DNA from: Gnomoniopsis sp. IMI 355080
Taxonomy: Eukaryota; Ascomycota; Sordariomycetes; Diaporthales; Gnomoniaceae
Length of the DNA: 64,000 bases
Direction: 5' to 3'
NCBI GenBank assembly: GCA_027946555.1
Contig: JAPEVC010000162.1
Coordinates: forward strand, 1-64,000
Position 1 is the first letter of the stretch, and the number at the start of each line of letters is the position of its first letter. A program made the translations under genes and the position numbers. This document shows, one piece after another, positions 34,385 through 46,380 of this stretch. The notes under the pieces are model-generated. The model had not been told where the DNA came from, did no database searches, and saw nothing but the letters and a program-made list of their open reading frames with translations.

Positions 34385-36616
34385 GGCAGGCAGAAGGGGG
34401 GTTGAGATTTGGACTCCAAAACGAAAGGAAAGGAATTATTGTAAGTCTTGCCTCTCTTGCAGGATGAGTTGTCGACGTAAAAGAGCCGAGATGTTGAAGT
34501 AGAGTAGAAGGAGACCAGCGTCAATTCTGAATGGCACTCCGGGTCCAGAAATGCCCGAAACGCACAGGGTATAAAAAAAAGGAAGTGAGGGGTCCCAGAT
34601 GTCGATCCCAAAGGCGTGTGGACGATTGGCTTAATACTGGCTGCTTGAGCATGTGGTGTCTTCCACAGGTCTGATCCATGAAGCACCCAGGGTGACGCTG
34701 GCAGTGATGAGCGTTTCCGGACGAGCTAGTCACCTTCATCTTGGGGGACGATCCTACTTCGAAGCCAGTCTGGCCTTGCCAGATGCAGAAGTCGAAGCAT
34801 TTCTCGAAGGTCTTGGGTCACACTTCAATCAAGCTAGTGGCTTTTTTTCTTACAATGCGTTTGCTTACCCACCAATTGCTAGGCCTTAACGGTCGCGTGG
34901 TGCGAAGAAAGTAGTCGCGGGTAAAAGGGTAGGTCAAAACCAGCACCCGGCCTTTGATAGTTGTGTTTTGGCGGTGTGTGTGGGGTGTGTGTGCGTGTGT
35001 TTGTGTATGTGTATGTGCCTGGGGCTAATAGACGAGTGTATGAAATTTTCCGAGGGCTTCCGGCGCCACCGCACAACGCAGCTACTCCGAGTTTGTGAGG
35101 AGAGAGTTTCACTGGGAAAGGGGAGGGCTGTTATTCGATACTCGGCGTTCCAAATGGTGATTCAACGAAAAGCTTGCCGTGAACAAGCGTCTCACGAAGC
35201 TTGGGGCATGTTGGGGTGGCGCCGAGGGGGAGGAGGGGAATCTCATTACTACATACGCAATACGGAATAAAAAAGTTGGAGAAGCAGGGAAGGGGGAGGC
35301 TGCGACACCTCGTGTATATGAGAGTGGCTGAAATAGACTAACAAAAAAGGGCGTTACCAAGCCTGCGGCAACGAGCCAATGGGCGCGGTGGTATGCCTTC
35401 AGGCTCAAATGCCAGGTACTAAGACAGAGCTGAGAGCATCACACACCTGAGGATGCGGGCTTCTATCAGATAGATCTTTAGACGCACAGAGTATGCACTC
35501 CTTCTCGACCTTAGTGTGATCACATGCATGAGGCCCATCTATAGCGTCCCATTCCCTCAAACAGAGGGAATAATAAAAAGCATAATAGAAAGTTGACACT
35601 ACTGTGCATACCGTCCCTTGTGCCAAATCCTGGAGAGCACCGCAGCTGTGAAACATTACAGGCAAGCTCATCACCCAACGACGGCGGACCACACGCCCAA
35701 GGATTCACCCACATATTTTGTGATTTCGTGTCTCTCAGAGTGGCGCAAGCGAGTTGAACAGACGGCATCTGACGAGATGATGATTGAAGTCATTCCCTCA
35801 TGGTTCGTCAAGAGATGCGGCCGGCAGCGTCCGCTGAGGTGGTCACTGGTGGCGAATTTGGGTTCATATTAATAGAGGAGCGCAATCTTTGTCAAATCGT
35901 CCAGTATTTTGATACTCACAGATTGAAAACCTAGGCATAAGTCAACTTATCTTCCCAAAGTAGTCGATAGGTGGAGACTCGAGGACTCGACGTCGATATT
36001 GGCTATGACCCACATGGCCACTGGGACTGGTTCGACGGGTCTTTGCAGGGCGTTTATTCTACCACAGTATACGTAGCACGAATGTAGATATTGAATGCGG
36101 CTCCAGTTACTGTGGTCCTGACCTGCTCACCGGTGACGACTGCCCGGATATCGACATTTGTGGGCCGCGCTGACGTAAATGGCTTCTGTCTCGGGTTACA
36201 CAAAAACCGTTGCACAAACCTAATAAGCACTATCCTGACTGTGTTCGGTGCGTTCCATCCATTCGCTGAACAACACTAGCACTGGAATGCTGCTGCTGAA
36301 CAAGGTTAGCAAGACCTCGATCTTTACTCTGTTTGAAAGTTAAGCTGGTTGTCAGTCATCATTCGACTTTAGCCCAGCTGTCCCCTTGTACCTGCTGTCC
36401 TGGATTTCAATATCGCTTGCTTATTATGGTATTCCCCGATATCTGTACCTAGGTACAGAGGCGTGCCAGGCAACCTGAGCACTTACGTACCTTGGAGATC
36501 GAGGAGGTATTGATACTGTATGAATATGCTCGAGATATAGATACCCAGGGGGAAGAAAATTGGTTCATTACTAATGACTACTTGTACTTATTCATGACTT
36601 GGGCCCTACTCATATC
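34385..36616. other. Intergenic with GT repeat, no gene recognised
   Basis: This is the 5' flank of the permease gene and the 3' flank of the CFEM receptor gene. It contains a GT-rich microsatellite at 34973-35018 and a perfect 14-base palindrome TGTACCTAGGTACA at 36444-36457. Short open frames near 35.4-35.9 kb have no family features. Confidence 0.5.
34973..35018. repeat. GT-rich microsatellite
   Basis: An imperfect GT/GTAT dinucleotide tract of about 46 bases, interrupted by GGGG and single substitutions. Confidence 0.85.
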
Positions 36617-38668
36617 CTAATTGACACTACTAGTGGAATCCCGCTTCTTCGACCCTGCTTTACAAACTGTCTTCATATCGGCCATATTGAGTGATGGCCT
36701 AAAGGATGTTGGAGAATCGTCCCTACTTTCTGATACCTTGGTCGTGATAGGGACTAATTGAATCTCGGAGGCATTCGTGTCTTGCATATGCTGGGAATGT
36801 ACCGTCCACTCTGTCTTGACTTTGATGTGCTTTTCTTGCCCAGCCGCTCTGTTCCTGGACCATATCTGGCCAGTGGAGTGATCCGAGAAGCCTTTATAGT
36901 CGGACTTGTTTCTCTGAGTCGTCCCAAACACCTTGGGGAATATCCTGCCAACCAAAGCTCGGATTGCAGGCATGCTCGCACACATGATACCAACAGGGAC
37001 TTCGATGGTAGACCAGTAGCCGATCTCAACGTAGTCCTCTGGAAATTCATCAGCTAACTCCAACTAGGCACGGAGACTGGATTTTTATTACACATACGGG
37101 TGAGATTGGTGGTATTGGCATACTGCGCCAATGATTGAAGCCGTAATAAACTGACAATTGTGACACTGGACGGTATGTATTGGTTAGTAACAGTTCGCCA
37201 GCATCTATGCGTGTTTGTCGGATTAGCATCAAGGTGATGTTCGCAGGATACTCACAAAAATCCAACACAAAACATGGAAAGAATCTGTAATTTCTTCCTT
37301 AATGTCATAGACAGCTTCCACAGCTCGGACAGAGGAAGTATAAGCACTGCCAGATCCAAGACCAGGTTCAATCCTGCAGCCATCTGTAGAGTTTGTTACA
37401 AGTCAGCCACGGCCTCCACCATAATTGTGGAAGTCGGATTCGACCTACCCAACCTTGCATATTGATATTCCTACAGGTAGCAGAATATGTACCATCCCAT
37501 GCGAGCCAAGCTATGCACTTATCAGCACCTATGCAATTGTAAAAAGATGACTCTGCCAGCTTTGAACATACCTCCTGGAATTGGCGTGCATTGGAAGATA
37601 GAGATGACCTCAAATACGATCAAGTAAGCAATGTTGAGTCCTATCAGAACCCAAATCGCAATTTTGATCTGCTTCTTGGGAAAGATGCGAAGATAGAACA
37701 AGAGAATCGAGATTTTCGTCAGTGGCAGCGACGCCAAGTATACCAGTTCGTCGAAAAAATAGAGCTATTGATAACATTAGCACATTCCCAGCTAACTTTT
37801 CGTTCCATGCGGGTCTGGCAGGTGTCACGAACATAAAGAATCTTGGTGATGTTATCCGGGTCCACGTTCCACATATCCTTGCCCAAGCCGAGATTGGCAA
37901 CTATGTGAGAAGTTAGTCGCATGCCGCCTTGCACTGGATCACGATCACAAAGGTCAGAGGAGCTCACGTACGCGGTACTGATAGCACTCCAAGAGGCACC
38001 ATGCAAAGCTGTTGCAATCAGTAAAGTACTAATAATGGCCCCAAAAGGGATGGATCAAAGTTCACGCCAGTAAAGCTTACCACAGCTGCTGTAATAACCC
38101 AGTCGTCTGCTCCCCAGGCTATGCTAGGCCCGATATAAACGCGTGCCATCACTCTGAGACCGAAAGCCAGGAGGCCCAGGGCAAGAAAGACGATGCCCAC
38201 AATCCAGATCAACTGTGATCGGTCCTTTCCTGGTATACCGCATGTCGTCTTTGAGTATTTCTGGGTGGCTGTACAGCACACTCGCGCGTCAGCGAATATA
38301 GTCTCTATCACTGATGCACTGGAATATCAAGCAGGTATGGCTTCGTTGACGATTCTCCGTTTTCGACGTACCCAGTTGATCCCTGACGCTGCAACTCTCT
38401 GCTATGCAAAGCGCAGCGGCTTCGTTCAAGGCAACATTACCGCATATGCATGGCGTGTCCAACAATTCGCACGTCGAGTTTTGCGCAATGGCAGTAACGA
38501 TACATGTCAACTGTCGTATTACAATGTCAGCTTGATTGGCGAAGTAGTTAGCGTGTATTCACTTACACCACATGTCGGGGCTGATACTGAATCAGTACTG
38601 TCGGCCGCCCAGACTTGAGGAACATAACCGACTGCTAACGCCACTATCCCAAATACAGAGACCCTCAT
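36617..38668 (-). CDS. CFEM-domain PTH11-type seven-helix receptor
   Basis: Ten exons modelled: 38668-38567, 38510-38372, 38310-38081, 38008-37972, 37900-37833, 37764-37572, 37510-37449, 37383-37256, 37165-37098 and 37038-36617. Introns are 56-90 nt and the product is 482 residues. A signal peptide (MRVSVFGIVALAVGYVPQVW) is followed by a CFEM domain with cysteines at 33, 37, 48, 55, 57, 69, 74 and more at 92, 93 and 104; D52 in LLDTPCIC matches the conserved CFEM aspartate. Seven helices start near residue 113. Landmarks are ADDWVITAAV, NLGLGKDMWNVDPDNITKIL, LPLTKISILLFYLRIFPK, WDGTYSATC and YVEIGYWSTIEVPVGIMCA. The family includes Magnaporthe Pth11, a surface receptor for host or surface cues acting upstream of cAMP signalling. 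The cytoplasmic tail is about 110 residues. It is divergent from the peroxidase gene, with 791 bases between the starts. Confidence 0.92.
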
Positions 38669-39459
38669 AATGACAGGAGTTTGACTGCAATGTTATCACA
38701 TGAGATATGACTGCTTTCACGAGACGTACGTGAGAAGAAACGCGAAGATGGCGATATCTTCTCGACTCCAGAAAGTTGGACCAGTCACGGAAAGCATCCA
38801 AGGATGTCAACTGTTCATAACAAGGCTTTGAGATATTATACGCAGCACACACAAGCCCAGTTGGAAAGAATGCCAAAGCCAAAGCGAGGAATGCCTAGAC
38901 AATCAGATCTACGCCTGGGCAATGGACAGCCACGAGGGCCCCTGGTCTGCCATGCAGCACGGCGCTTCCAGCGTTCGAGAACAGTTTAGCGAGGAAGCTC
39001 CACATCAATCCACACGCCGTTGGTATCCCATGGATTCCCCAAGGACTTCCCCGACAGCCCCACGGCTGTTCCCGAGCTTATTCAAGTACAGAAGCAGAGG
39101 CAGCGATGGTCGATCTTCTTGGTCATGAATCGCTCTCATGAGCTGGATCAGCTTGTCGTCGATCGTAATTGCTCTGTGTGGTAGTTAAGGGGCTAATTAC
39201 CAATCCAACCCATGACAGTTTTTAGATAGGCATGGCGAAGAAAATCATAATTCGACAAGCCAACGACAGCGCAAGTTTATCAATTCTTGTCGTCTGCCTG
39301 GCTCGCGGCTCGCCTATACCTGAGTAGTCGTCCAAGCTCGAGATGGATTTCTGTTATTTTTAGAAAACCACGAGCAGTCGAACAAACACACTCTTCATTC
39401 GGTATCCTAATTCTTCTAATCTTCCAGTCATTCGTTCCATTACTCGTCATCACCTGATC
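38669..39459. promoter_or_regulatory. Shared divergent promoter region
   Basis: These 791 bases separate the start codons of the CFEM receptor (-) and the secreted peroxidase (+). They must contain both promoters. No specific binding site is claimed, and short open frames here appear to be chance. Confidence 0.6.
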
Positions 39460-40858
39460 ATGAGGCCTTCCATTTGCGTGACACGCTTGGTGAGTTTGGC
39501 TTGGACCGTCCCAGGCGCGTTCGCAGCTGTTAAAGCTGGAGGTTCTTCCAGACACCACCACGCACACGACAAAAGGCTGCTTTTCGATCCTTTGACAACC
39601 CCCATCGAGGTCACGGGTGATCATGCATTTATCGCACCCGATTTCGACGCTGGCGACCAGCGCGGGCCGTGTCCTGGTCTGAATGCCCTCGCAAACCACG
39701 GCTACATCAGTAGAGACGGCGTTGTTGGACTTCTTGAAGTAACAGCTGCTATTAATACTGTGTACGGTATGGGCATAGATCTTGCTACCATCCTGGCCAC
39801 TCTTGGAACCGTCTTCGTGGGAAACCCTCTATCCTTGAATCCTGGGTTCTCCATCGGGAGTGCGGACCCAGGCGCGCAGAATTTGTTGGACAATGGCCTC
39901 GGATTGCTCGGTACACCAAGAGGCCTCGTGGGATCGCACAACATTATCGAGTCTGATTCTTCGCCAACCCGAAACGACTTGTACAACGGAGGCGATGCTT
40001 CGACAATGGATCTCGACCAGTTCAAAATAATCTACAACGCGTTGCCTGAGGAAGCATCTCCCGCCTTCGATATTCTGGCCCACCGCGCCGCCGAAAAATT
40101 CAACGAGTCCATCTACACGAACCCAAACTTTTACTATGGTCCTTTCACGGGCACCATTGCAAGAAATGCTGGCTACTTTTTCACGGCACGTTTGCTTGCG
40201 AATCACACTGCGGAGACAGGTGCCGAGGGGGTGATGAGTAAGTCCACGCCGAACACCGCATCAAAGAACCTACGCTGATTCTACAAAGCCAAGGATGTTT
40301 TCAAGAGCTTTTTTGGTGTTGAGGGCGATGGTGACAATATGACATATACCAAGGGCCATGAGCGGATTCCCGAGAACTGGTATCGAACTCCACTTGACTA
40401 TGGCATTGTCAGTCTCAATTTGGACGTCCTCAACTTGGTAACTCAGTATCCACAGCTCCTCAGGTAAGCAAAAAATCCAATATTGAGCTGAATCTTTTGT
40501 TGAGAAAGCTGACAATACTTGTTATAGTATTGGAGGCAACACAGGGTCTGTCAACAGCTTCGTAGGCGTCAATCTGGCGGACCTTACTGGCGGTGTCTTG
40601 AATGCTGCCACCCTTCTGGAGGGCAACAACCTACTTTGCTTCTCATTTGAGGTTGTCAAGACCCTGGCACCAAATATCTTGTCTAGCATCCTCGCTACCG
40701 TTGCTGCTCCCTTGGAATTGCTGACGGATGCCCTTGGGCTTGACCTACTCAATTTGACCTGTCCGGCATTTGAAGACATGACCATGGGAGGGACGTCTCT
40801 GCTCGCCGGGCTTGAAGACAAGTTCCCTGGCGCCAAGGAAGCCGGGAACGTGTTATAA
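39460..40858 (+). CDS. Secreted heme-thiolate peroxidase (chloroperoxidase family)
   Basis: Three exons, 39460-40237, 40289-40463 and 40528-40858, encode 427 residues. A signal peptide (MRPSICVTRLVSLAWTVPGA) precedes the proximal heme-binding motif PCPGLNALANHGYI, with C71 as the thiolate ligand. The distal motif at 164-167 is E-S-D-S (NIIESDSSPTRND), against E-H-D in chloroperoxidase and E-G-D in unspecific peroxygenases. The C-terminal half (DVFKSFFGVEG, ENWYRTPLDYGI) fits the peroxidase family 2 fold. These extracellular enzymes use H2O2 to halogenate or oxygenate organic substrates. Length fits the long fungal form. The nearest downstream gene on the same strand is a secreted GMC oxidoreductase, a possible H2O2 source. 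Reaction type cannot be settled from sequence. Confidence 0.92.
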
Positions 40859-42198
40859 GAGTAGCGAAGGACGCTCTACGACATGGATTATCTCTTCTAC
40901 TTTGCAATTACTATCATAATCAAGACTTAATTTCAGCTTTTTAGCTACAGAATAATTAACCGATCATGGTTGGCAGTCGTAGATGTTTTTTGTTCCTCCT
41001 TTTTTTCCTTCTTTCTTTTATCCATCGATATTTACTGCTATGACTGGTAAAATGAAGTAATTACCGGGCTGGATATGTGTGTGGCACACCATTACATGGT
41101 CGAGACTCAGGAAGGTCCCATCAGGATTGAAAATTTCGAGCTTTCGAGACGTTGACGACGTCTTGGGTCCAGTATGATATGAAGATCTCTGGGTCTGTGG
41201 GGAAGGGGAAGCTTCGTATCCTGAATTGATGTGCGCCCCTAACACCTGTAATATGAATTGTGACTTCGGACATTTCTTTTGGTCCTAGCGCACTTTTTGG
41301 CACGTGTCGACCCCAGAGTAGACTGTAACCTTATTTTTTGCCTATGAGATTACCCTGAAGCATTGACCATTCCTCGAGCACGGTGGAATTTCATGTCCAC
41401 GGCTTTCACACTACTAAGCGAGCAACGTTTGTGTGCCACGACATTTATTACTGCTTCAGGCAAACGTTCAATAATTGAATTTTGCTGCAATTCAAGGAAA
41501 TGGGGATCATCGCTGACATACTGGTGCGAGTCAGCCAGACACTGATCAGGAAGGCTTGGATAAGTATGGGTGGAGTCTATTTGCTTGGCTTGACTCTTGC
41601 CCGCGCGGAGTCTTCCGTAAGGCCGGTGATGATTGAGGTACGGCGAGCTGGTTTTATCTCGATCTTGCATACCTTTTCTGGACCGCCAAAATATCCGGTA
41701 AGACCGAAGGCAGGTGTGATGGATAGATACTACGCAGAGAGGGTCTCCAGCCTTACAATGGCTTCGCGATCCACCGTCGTTTCCCCAAAGCTAATTGCAT
41801 CATGCCTGATCTCCGTTGATATCTTGGATCTCCAACGGGAGCCCGGTCCGGAGGAGTAAGCCGTAAAAGGCAGCCCACTCGTAGGAGGTCCTCAGGGATG
41901 TCGGTCAGCAATTGGTATGTCAGGCAACGGGCCCCTGCTCACATACTTGCAGCAAATATGTGATGTTCGTCAGTCGTACCACCTTCAGGGGGACGTGATA
42001 TTTGGATGCCTTCAAAATTGCTTGATTGACTCTTGCCGCCAGACAATCCTTCACCAGGCCTCTTGACTTCTCGCCTGTTTAGCCTTTGGGAAGTGTTTCA
42101 ATTCCCTAGTCATTCGTTCCTTGTTTGCAATTGCTCTATCATTGATTGTCAATATCCTGTCACTCTTTTCGATAAATTTTTTTTTTTCGTGCGGCAAA
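40859..42198. other. Intergenic, no gene recognised
   Basis: This stretch of 1.3 kb separates the peroxidase and GMC genes, both on the plus strand. A minus-strand open frame around 41.02-41.30 kb and a plus-strand one at 41482-41859 were examined; neither shows a family feature. A T-rich tract just upstream of 42190 belongs to the GMC promoter or leader. Confidence 0.5.
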
Positions 42199-44312
42199 AT
42201 GCGTGCCTCAATCGCTTTTTGTTATGCTTTGTTCTTGGCTGATTCCATCAGGTATGATAATTCAACACGACATGCTCATCCACAATACTGACTCTGCTCC
42301 AGCGCCGCTCCCTGGGCAACGACACGCCAGGAGACGAACAACAGTACCTCAGATACGTATGAGTATATCGTTGTTGGTTCCGGTCCTGGTGGTGGTCCAG
42401 TAGCTGCTAATCTGGCAATTGCTGGATATAAGGTGTTGCTGATCGATGCCGGAGGCGACTCCGGAACCGACCTGACCGAGTCCCTTCCAGCCCTACATTT
42501 GTACTCAACTGAGTTCGAAGACACAAGATGGAACTATTTCGTCAATCACTATTCTGATCTTGAGCGTCAGAAACGGGATTCAAAGATGACTTACGAGCTG
42601 CCTGATGGTAGCTTCTATGTCGGTCTCGACCCTCCAGCAGACGCCTCGCCATTGGGCGTATGGTATCCTCGAGCTGGTACACTGGGAGGGTGCTCTCGGC
42701 ACAATGCACTCATCACCATTGGTGCTCACGATAGCGACTGGGAGAACATCGCTACAATTACAAATGATTCTTCCTGGGCTGCAGAGAATATGCGATCTTA
42801 CTTCCAAGGGATCGAAAAGAACGAGTATTTGCCCAGTAGCATCGTCGGTCATGGCTTCAGTGGCTGGTTGGTCACCTCACTCACTTCTCTGTCACTGGTC
42901 GTCGAAGACCTCAAGCTTCTCTCGTTGATTATTTCCGCCGCAACTGCTGTTGGCCAAAGCATTCTTGCATCGCTCGTCTCGACAGTCACGGGCTTGGGAC
43001 ATATCCTCACCGCTGATATCAATGCACCAGGCCAAGCGAGCATTGCTGGTCTCTACCAAGTGCCTCTGTCCATGAAGGACAATGTTCGCGGCGGACCTCG
43101 TGACTTCATCCTTGATACAGCAAATGCTGTTAATGATGATGGGTCTCGCAAATACCATTTGGATATTAAACTCAATACGTTGGTGAGTGCAGAGAATGAT
43201 TCCACCTGGCAATGACAAGGCTGACAGGCTTCACTGCACGTTAGGTCACCAAAGTCCGATTCGACACAAACTCAACCACACCTCGTGCAGTCGGCGTTGA
43301 TTATATGGAAGGATCCTATCTCTACCGAGCTGACCCGCGGTCCTCAACGGCGGCTGCGACTGGATCTGGCAGCGTCGACGCCAGCCGAGAAGTGATCTTA
43401 GCTGCCGGAGCTTTCAACACGCCCCAGTTACTCAAGCTCAGCGGAGTTGGCCCAAGATCAGAACTCGAATCCTTTGACATCCCCGTGCTCGTTGATTTGC
43501 CAGGTGTGGGCACCAACATGCAAGACCGCTACGAAGCCACAGTTATCGGCAAGTCAGACAGCGATTTCACCATTACATCCAAATGTACCTTTCTCCAGAC
43601 CATGCCAGACCCCTGTCTGGAGACCTACCAGTCTGGAATAGGTCCCATAACGAAGGGTGTCTACGGTACCAACGGAATTGCCGTCGCCATCACGATGAAG
43701 TCCTCCGTCGCCGAAGACGAGCCTGACATCCTCGTCTCTGGAGCGCCGGCCAAGTTCAAGGGTTATTTCCCCGGCTATGCTGCCGATTCACTTGCGGACG
43801 CACAGCACTGGGCTTGGATCGTCCTCAAAGCGCACAGCCGGAACAACGCTGGCACCGTCACCCTGAAATCGACTGACCCCCGGGACATGCCTCAAATCGA
43901 TTTCAATTACTTTGACACTGGTGTCAACACTAGCGGCGCCGCCGACAAGGACCTCCAAGCGACGTACGAAGGCATGCAGTTTGCACGCAAGGCTTTCGAA
44001 GACCTCATCCCCCTCGACGGCAGCTTTTCTGAGGTCTGGCCTGGTACCAACACCACTAGCGAGGCCGATACCAAGACTTTCCTTCAGGATGAGACTTGGG
44101 GCCACCATGCCTCCTGCACATGCCCTATCGGCGCGGACGATGACCCAATGGCCGTCCTGGACAGTAACTTCAAGGTCCGCGGAACGTCAAACCTCCGTGT
44201 GGTCGATGCGTCCGTTTTCCCCAAGATTCCGGGATATTATATAGCTCTTCCTCTTTATATCGTCTCTGCGAAAGCCAGCGATGTTATCATTCAGGAGGCG
44301 ACATCTAATTAG
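42199..44312 (+). CDS. Secreted GMC-family FAD oxidoreductase
   Basis: Three exons, 42199-42251, 42303-43182 and 43245-44312, encode 666 residues. The short first exon supplies a signal peptide (MRASIAFCYALFLADSIS). The FAD ADP-binding site is at 38-68 (YEYIVVGSGPGGGPVAAN, ending in LLIDAGG). Further signatures are WYPRAGTLGGCSRHNA (GMC signature 1) and AAGAFNTPQLLKLSGVGP (signature 2). The C-terminal active site has H598-H599 in GHHASCTCPIG, then RVVDASVFPKIPGYYIALPL. The second catalytic His/Asn usual in GMC enzymes is replaced here by the PGYY region, as in a fungal subgroup I recall only loosely. GMC enzymes oxidise alcohols, sugars or similar substrates, passing electrons to O2 (making H2O2) or another acceptor. 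Secretion and the upstream peroxidase suggest an extracellular redox pair. Confidence 0.92.
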
Positions 44313-44589
44313 AGTAGCCAGAGCCTTTTTGCTGAAGAACTTGTCAGGCCATCGCGTCTGCATAATGCATTTTAATTAGTCTTAGTCAATCATAAGAATT
44401 CTTACTGCTCTGGAAACCTTGTTTTGCTCATGTGAAACCCTGCCAAATCGACGGAGACAGCCGGCCTTTGAGAAAGTATCCCAAAATTACTATCCTCCCC
44501 TCAGTCCTTACGTGCAGATGCACAAACCGCATGTAAGAGCCGAAACTTGGCCTCTGTCACAGAGCGCCATTGATCTCCCTTCAGCCACC

Positions 44590-45428
44590 CTAGGCATCGA
44601 CCTTCTTCTTGTTTCCAGTCTTCGTTCCCGAGCCGGCCACGGATGCAGCGAAGTGTTCCGGGGTCACTTCCCAAGGAGTTCCTGCCACGTCCGAGCCATA
44701 GAACCCATCTTGGGGTGGCGGAGTCCTAGCGAGGACATCTGCGGCATCTTTGACCAGGTCCCTGACTCCTGAGAACCACCCTATGGTATTTGTCAGTGAA
44801 TAATGTCCAGAAAAAGTACCGGCAAGTCTCACTCAGAAGCGGACCGACGAGGCACGCGGGAAAAGATTCACGAGAATAATGGCCTCGGATAACACCTCGA
44901 CTTGTGAAGCCAGTTCCTTCCTGCTGAAGGTAGGGGGTGAGAAGCACCAAAGGGGGAAAACTCACACCACCCATCAAAGTGCTCCGGCGTGTCGAAGCGG
45001 AAGCGGTCGCCCCATTTCAGTAACTTGGCCATGTCGTCAAACCCCGCCGCCCAACCCTGGCTGTCGATATCTTGGACAACAAGCTCAAAGTCCTCCGCGC
45101 CCGCGGCTGCTTCGCGTCTCATGTCGGCCATGTTGTATATGTAAATCTGTTCGGGGCGCGGAACGAAGCACGGGTGTGGGAATGGTGGAAGCTCCCATGG
45201 CTGTTTCTCATACGCTGGGTAGCTGAGATCATTGTCATCGTCGAGGTACTTCACACCTGGGATATGCTCTTCCTCTGCCTGGTGATCTCGTCCATCACGG
45301 TGTTCACCGTTGTCTTTGGCCTGGTTGGATGGTCGGCTTGGGAGGTATTTGTTCCGCAAATATTCATTACGAAGGGCCCAAGTTTCATGGTCCATATAAT
45401 GATCTGATGAGGCCTTTCGCTCAGTCAT
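44590..45428 (-). CDS. Unrecognised protein, convergent with the GMC gene
   Basis: The first exon, 45428-44966, encodes about 154 residues from MTERKASSDHYMDHE. It is hydrophilic and acidic, with a Pro/Tyr-rich stretch (WELPPFPHPCFVPRPEQIY) and AAGFDDMAKLLKWGDRFRF. One frame-consistent model adds exon 44883-44833 and last exon 44780-44590 for 234 residues in total. The last exon encodes WFSGVRDLVKDAADVLAR, a proline-rich patch, WEVTPEHFAASVAG and a lysine-rich end. The motif (T)PEHF occurs at the ends of both large exons (DTPEHFDG and VTPEHFAA), suggesting a degenerate internal repeat. The middle exon borders are uncertain, and other acceptors are possible. No signal peptide, helix or known domain is visible, so I assign no function. 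Confidence 0.6.
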
Positions 45429-46380
45429 GATCTTGCTTTCGAGAGGTGGGATCGGTTGGCGTTTTGTATTTGACGTGGTGCAGATGCCAAGCTGGTTGTG
45501 CTGATTGATACAGAAAGAAAAAGGAAGAGAACTCTGTACAGCCACAGCATCGGATTCAAGAGCAGCTGTGGTTTGGTGCTGCCGATGGTGGTCCTACACG
45601 ATGTGACAACACGCCGTGAAGGGTTTTACCTTTCCTTCATATTTGCTTGCTTGCTTGCATGGGGTGTGATGAAGCAGTACGAATCCCCAATGATATTTCT
45701 GCAAGGTATAGAGAGAAACTTAAGGGAGAAACAAGGCAAGGAGTTCAAAGTCTTGTCAAAGCATATTGATGGTAAAGCAGTGCACATCATGAAAGGCAAC
45801 GAAGCAGAGACCATGTTTCTATCATAGTTGGGATATCCATTGGAGACTAGAACTTGACCGCTGCAAAATCATCAATTCGAAGGCTCTAAAAGGTTAAAAG
45901 TTGTATAATGAAAATCTTCTGGGCTGGTTCTTTAACCGAAGAATGGTGCCCTCAGTCATTGGCACGGTATTCAAATTGTCTCTCATTAGCCCTTGCACAC
46001 ATGAACACTTCCAGACCTGCAGGTGGGGAGGGTAGCAAGAAGCAAGTCCGAGGCCCTCAAATTGACATCAATCGAAACATGAAAATCGACGCTCAATGAC
46101 AGTGGAACGAGAGGTGAGAGACATGATAGTGGACCATAATTAATAGACGACATTATTGCTGTTGAGGAAAGGATATAAAGGAAAGAAAGCAGCCACGTTA
46201 GGGGTGGCTACCAAAGAGAAGGAATGACCAACACCATACACCGTTGCTATGATCGTTGTATGCCCATTGCCAATGTTCATCCATTTCTGCTGGCCCTTTC
46301 TTTGCCATGTCTTCCAAGGTTTCCTGCTGGATCAACATCAAAAGCTGAGGCTCCCCATGGGGCACCAACAGACTGCTTCA
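45429..46380. other. Intergenic, no gene recognised
   Basis: This is the 5' flank of the unrecognised gene and the 3' flank of VPS13. A plus-strand open frame at 45498-45827 has no recognisable features. Nothing else was seen. Confidence 0.5.

Noticed and set aside
41018..41303. Minus-strand frames reading KLEIFNPDGTFLSLDHVMV and MSEVTIHITGVRGAHQF
   Set aside because: They look protein-like in short pieces but sit in two frames without a convincing join, and no domain is recognised.
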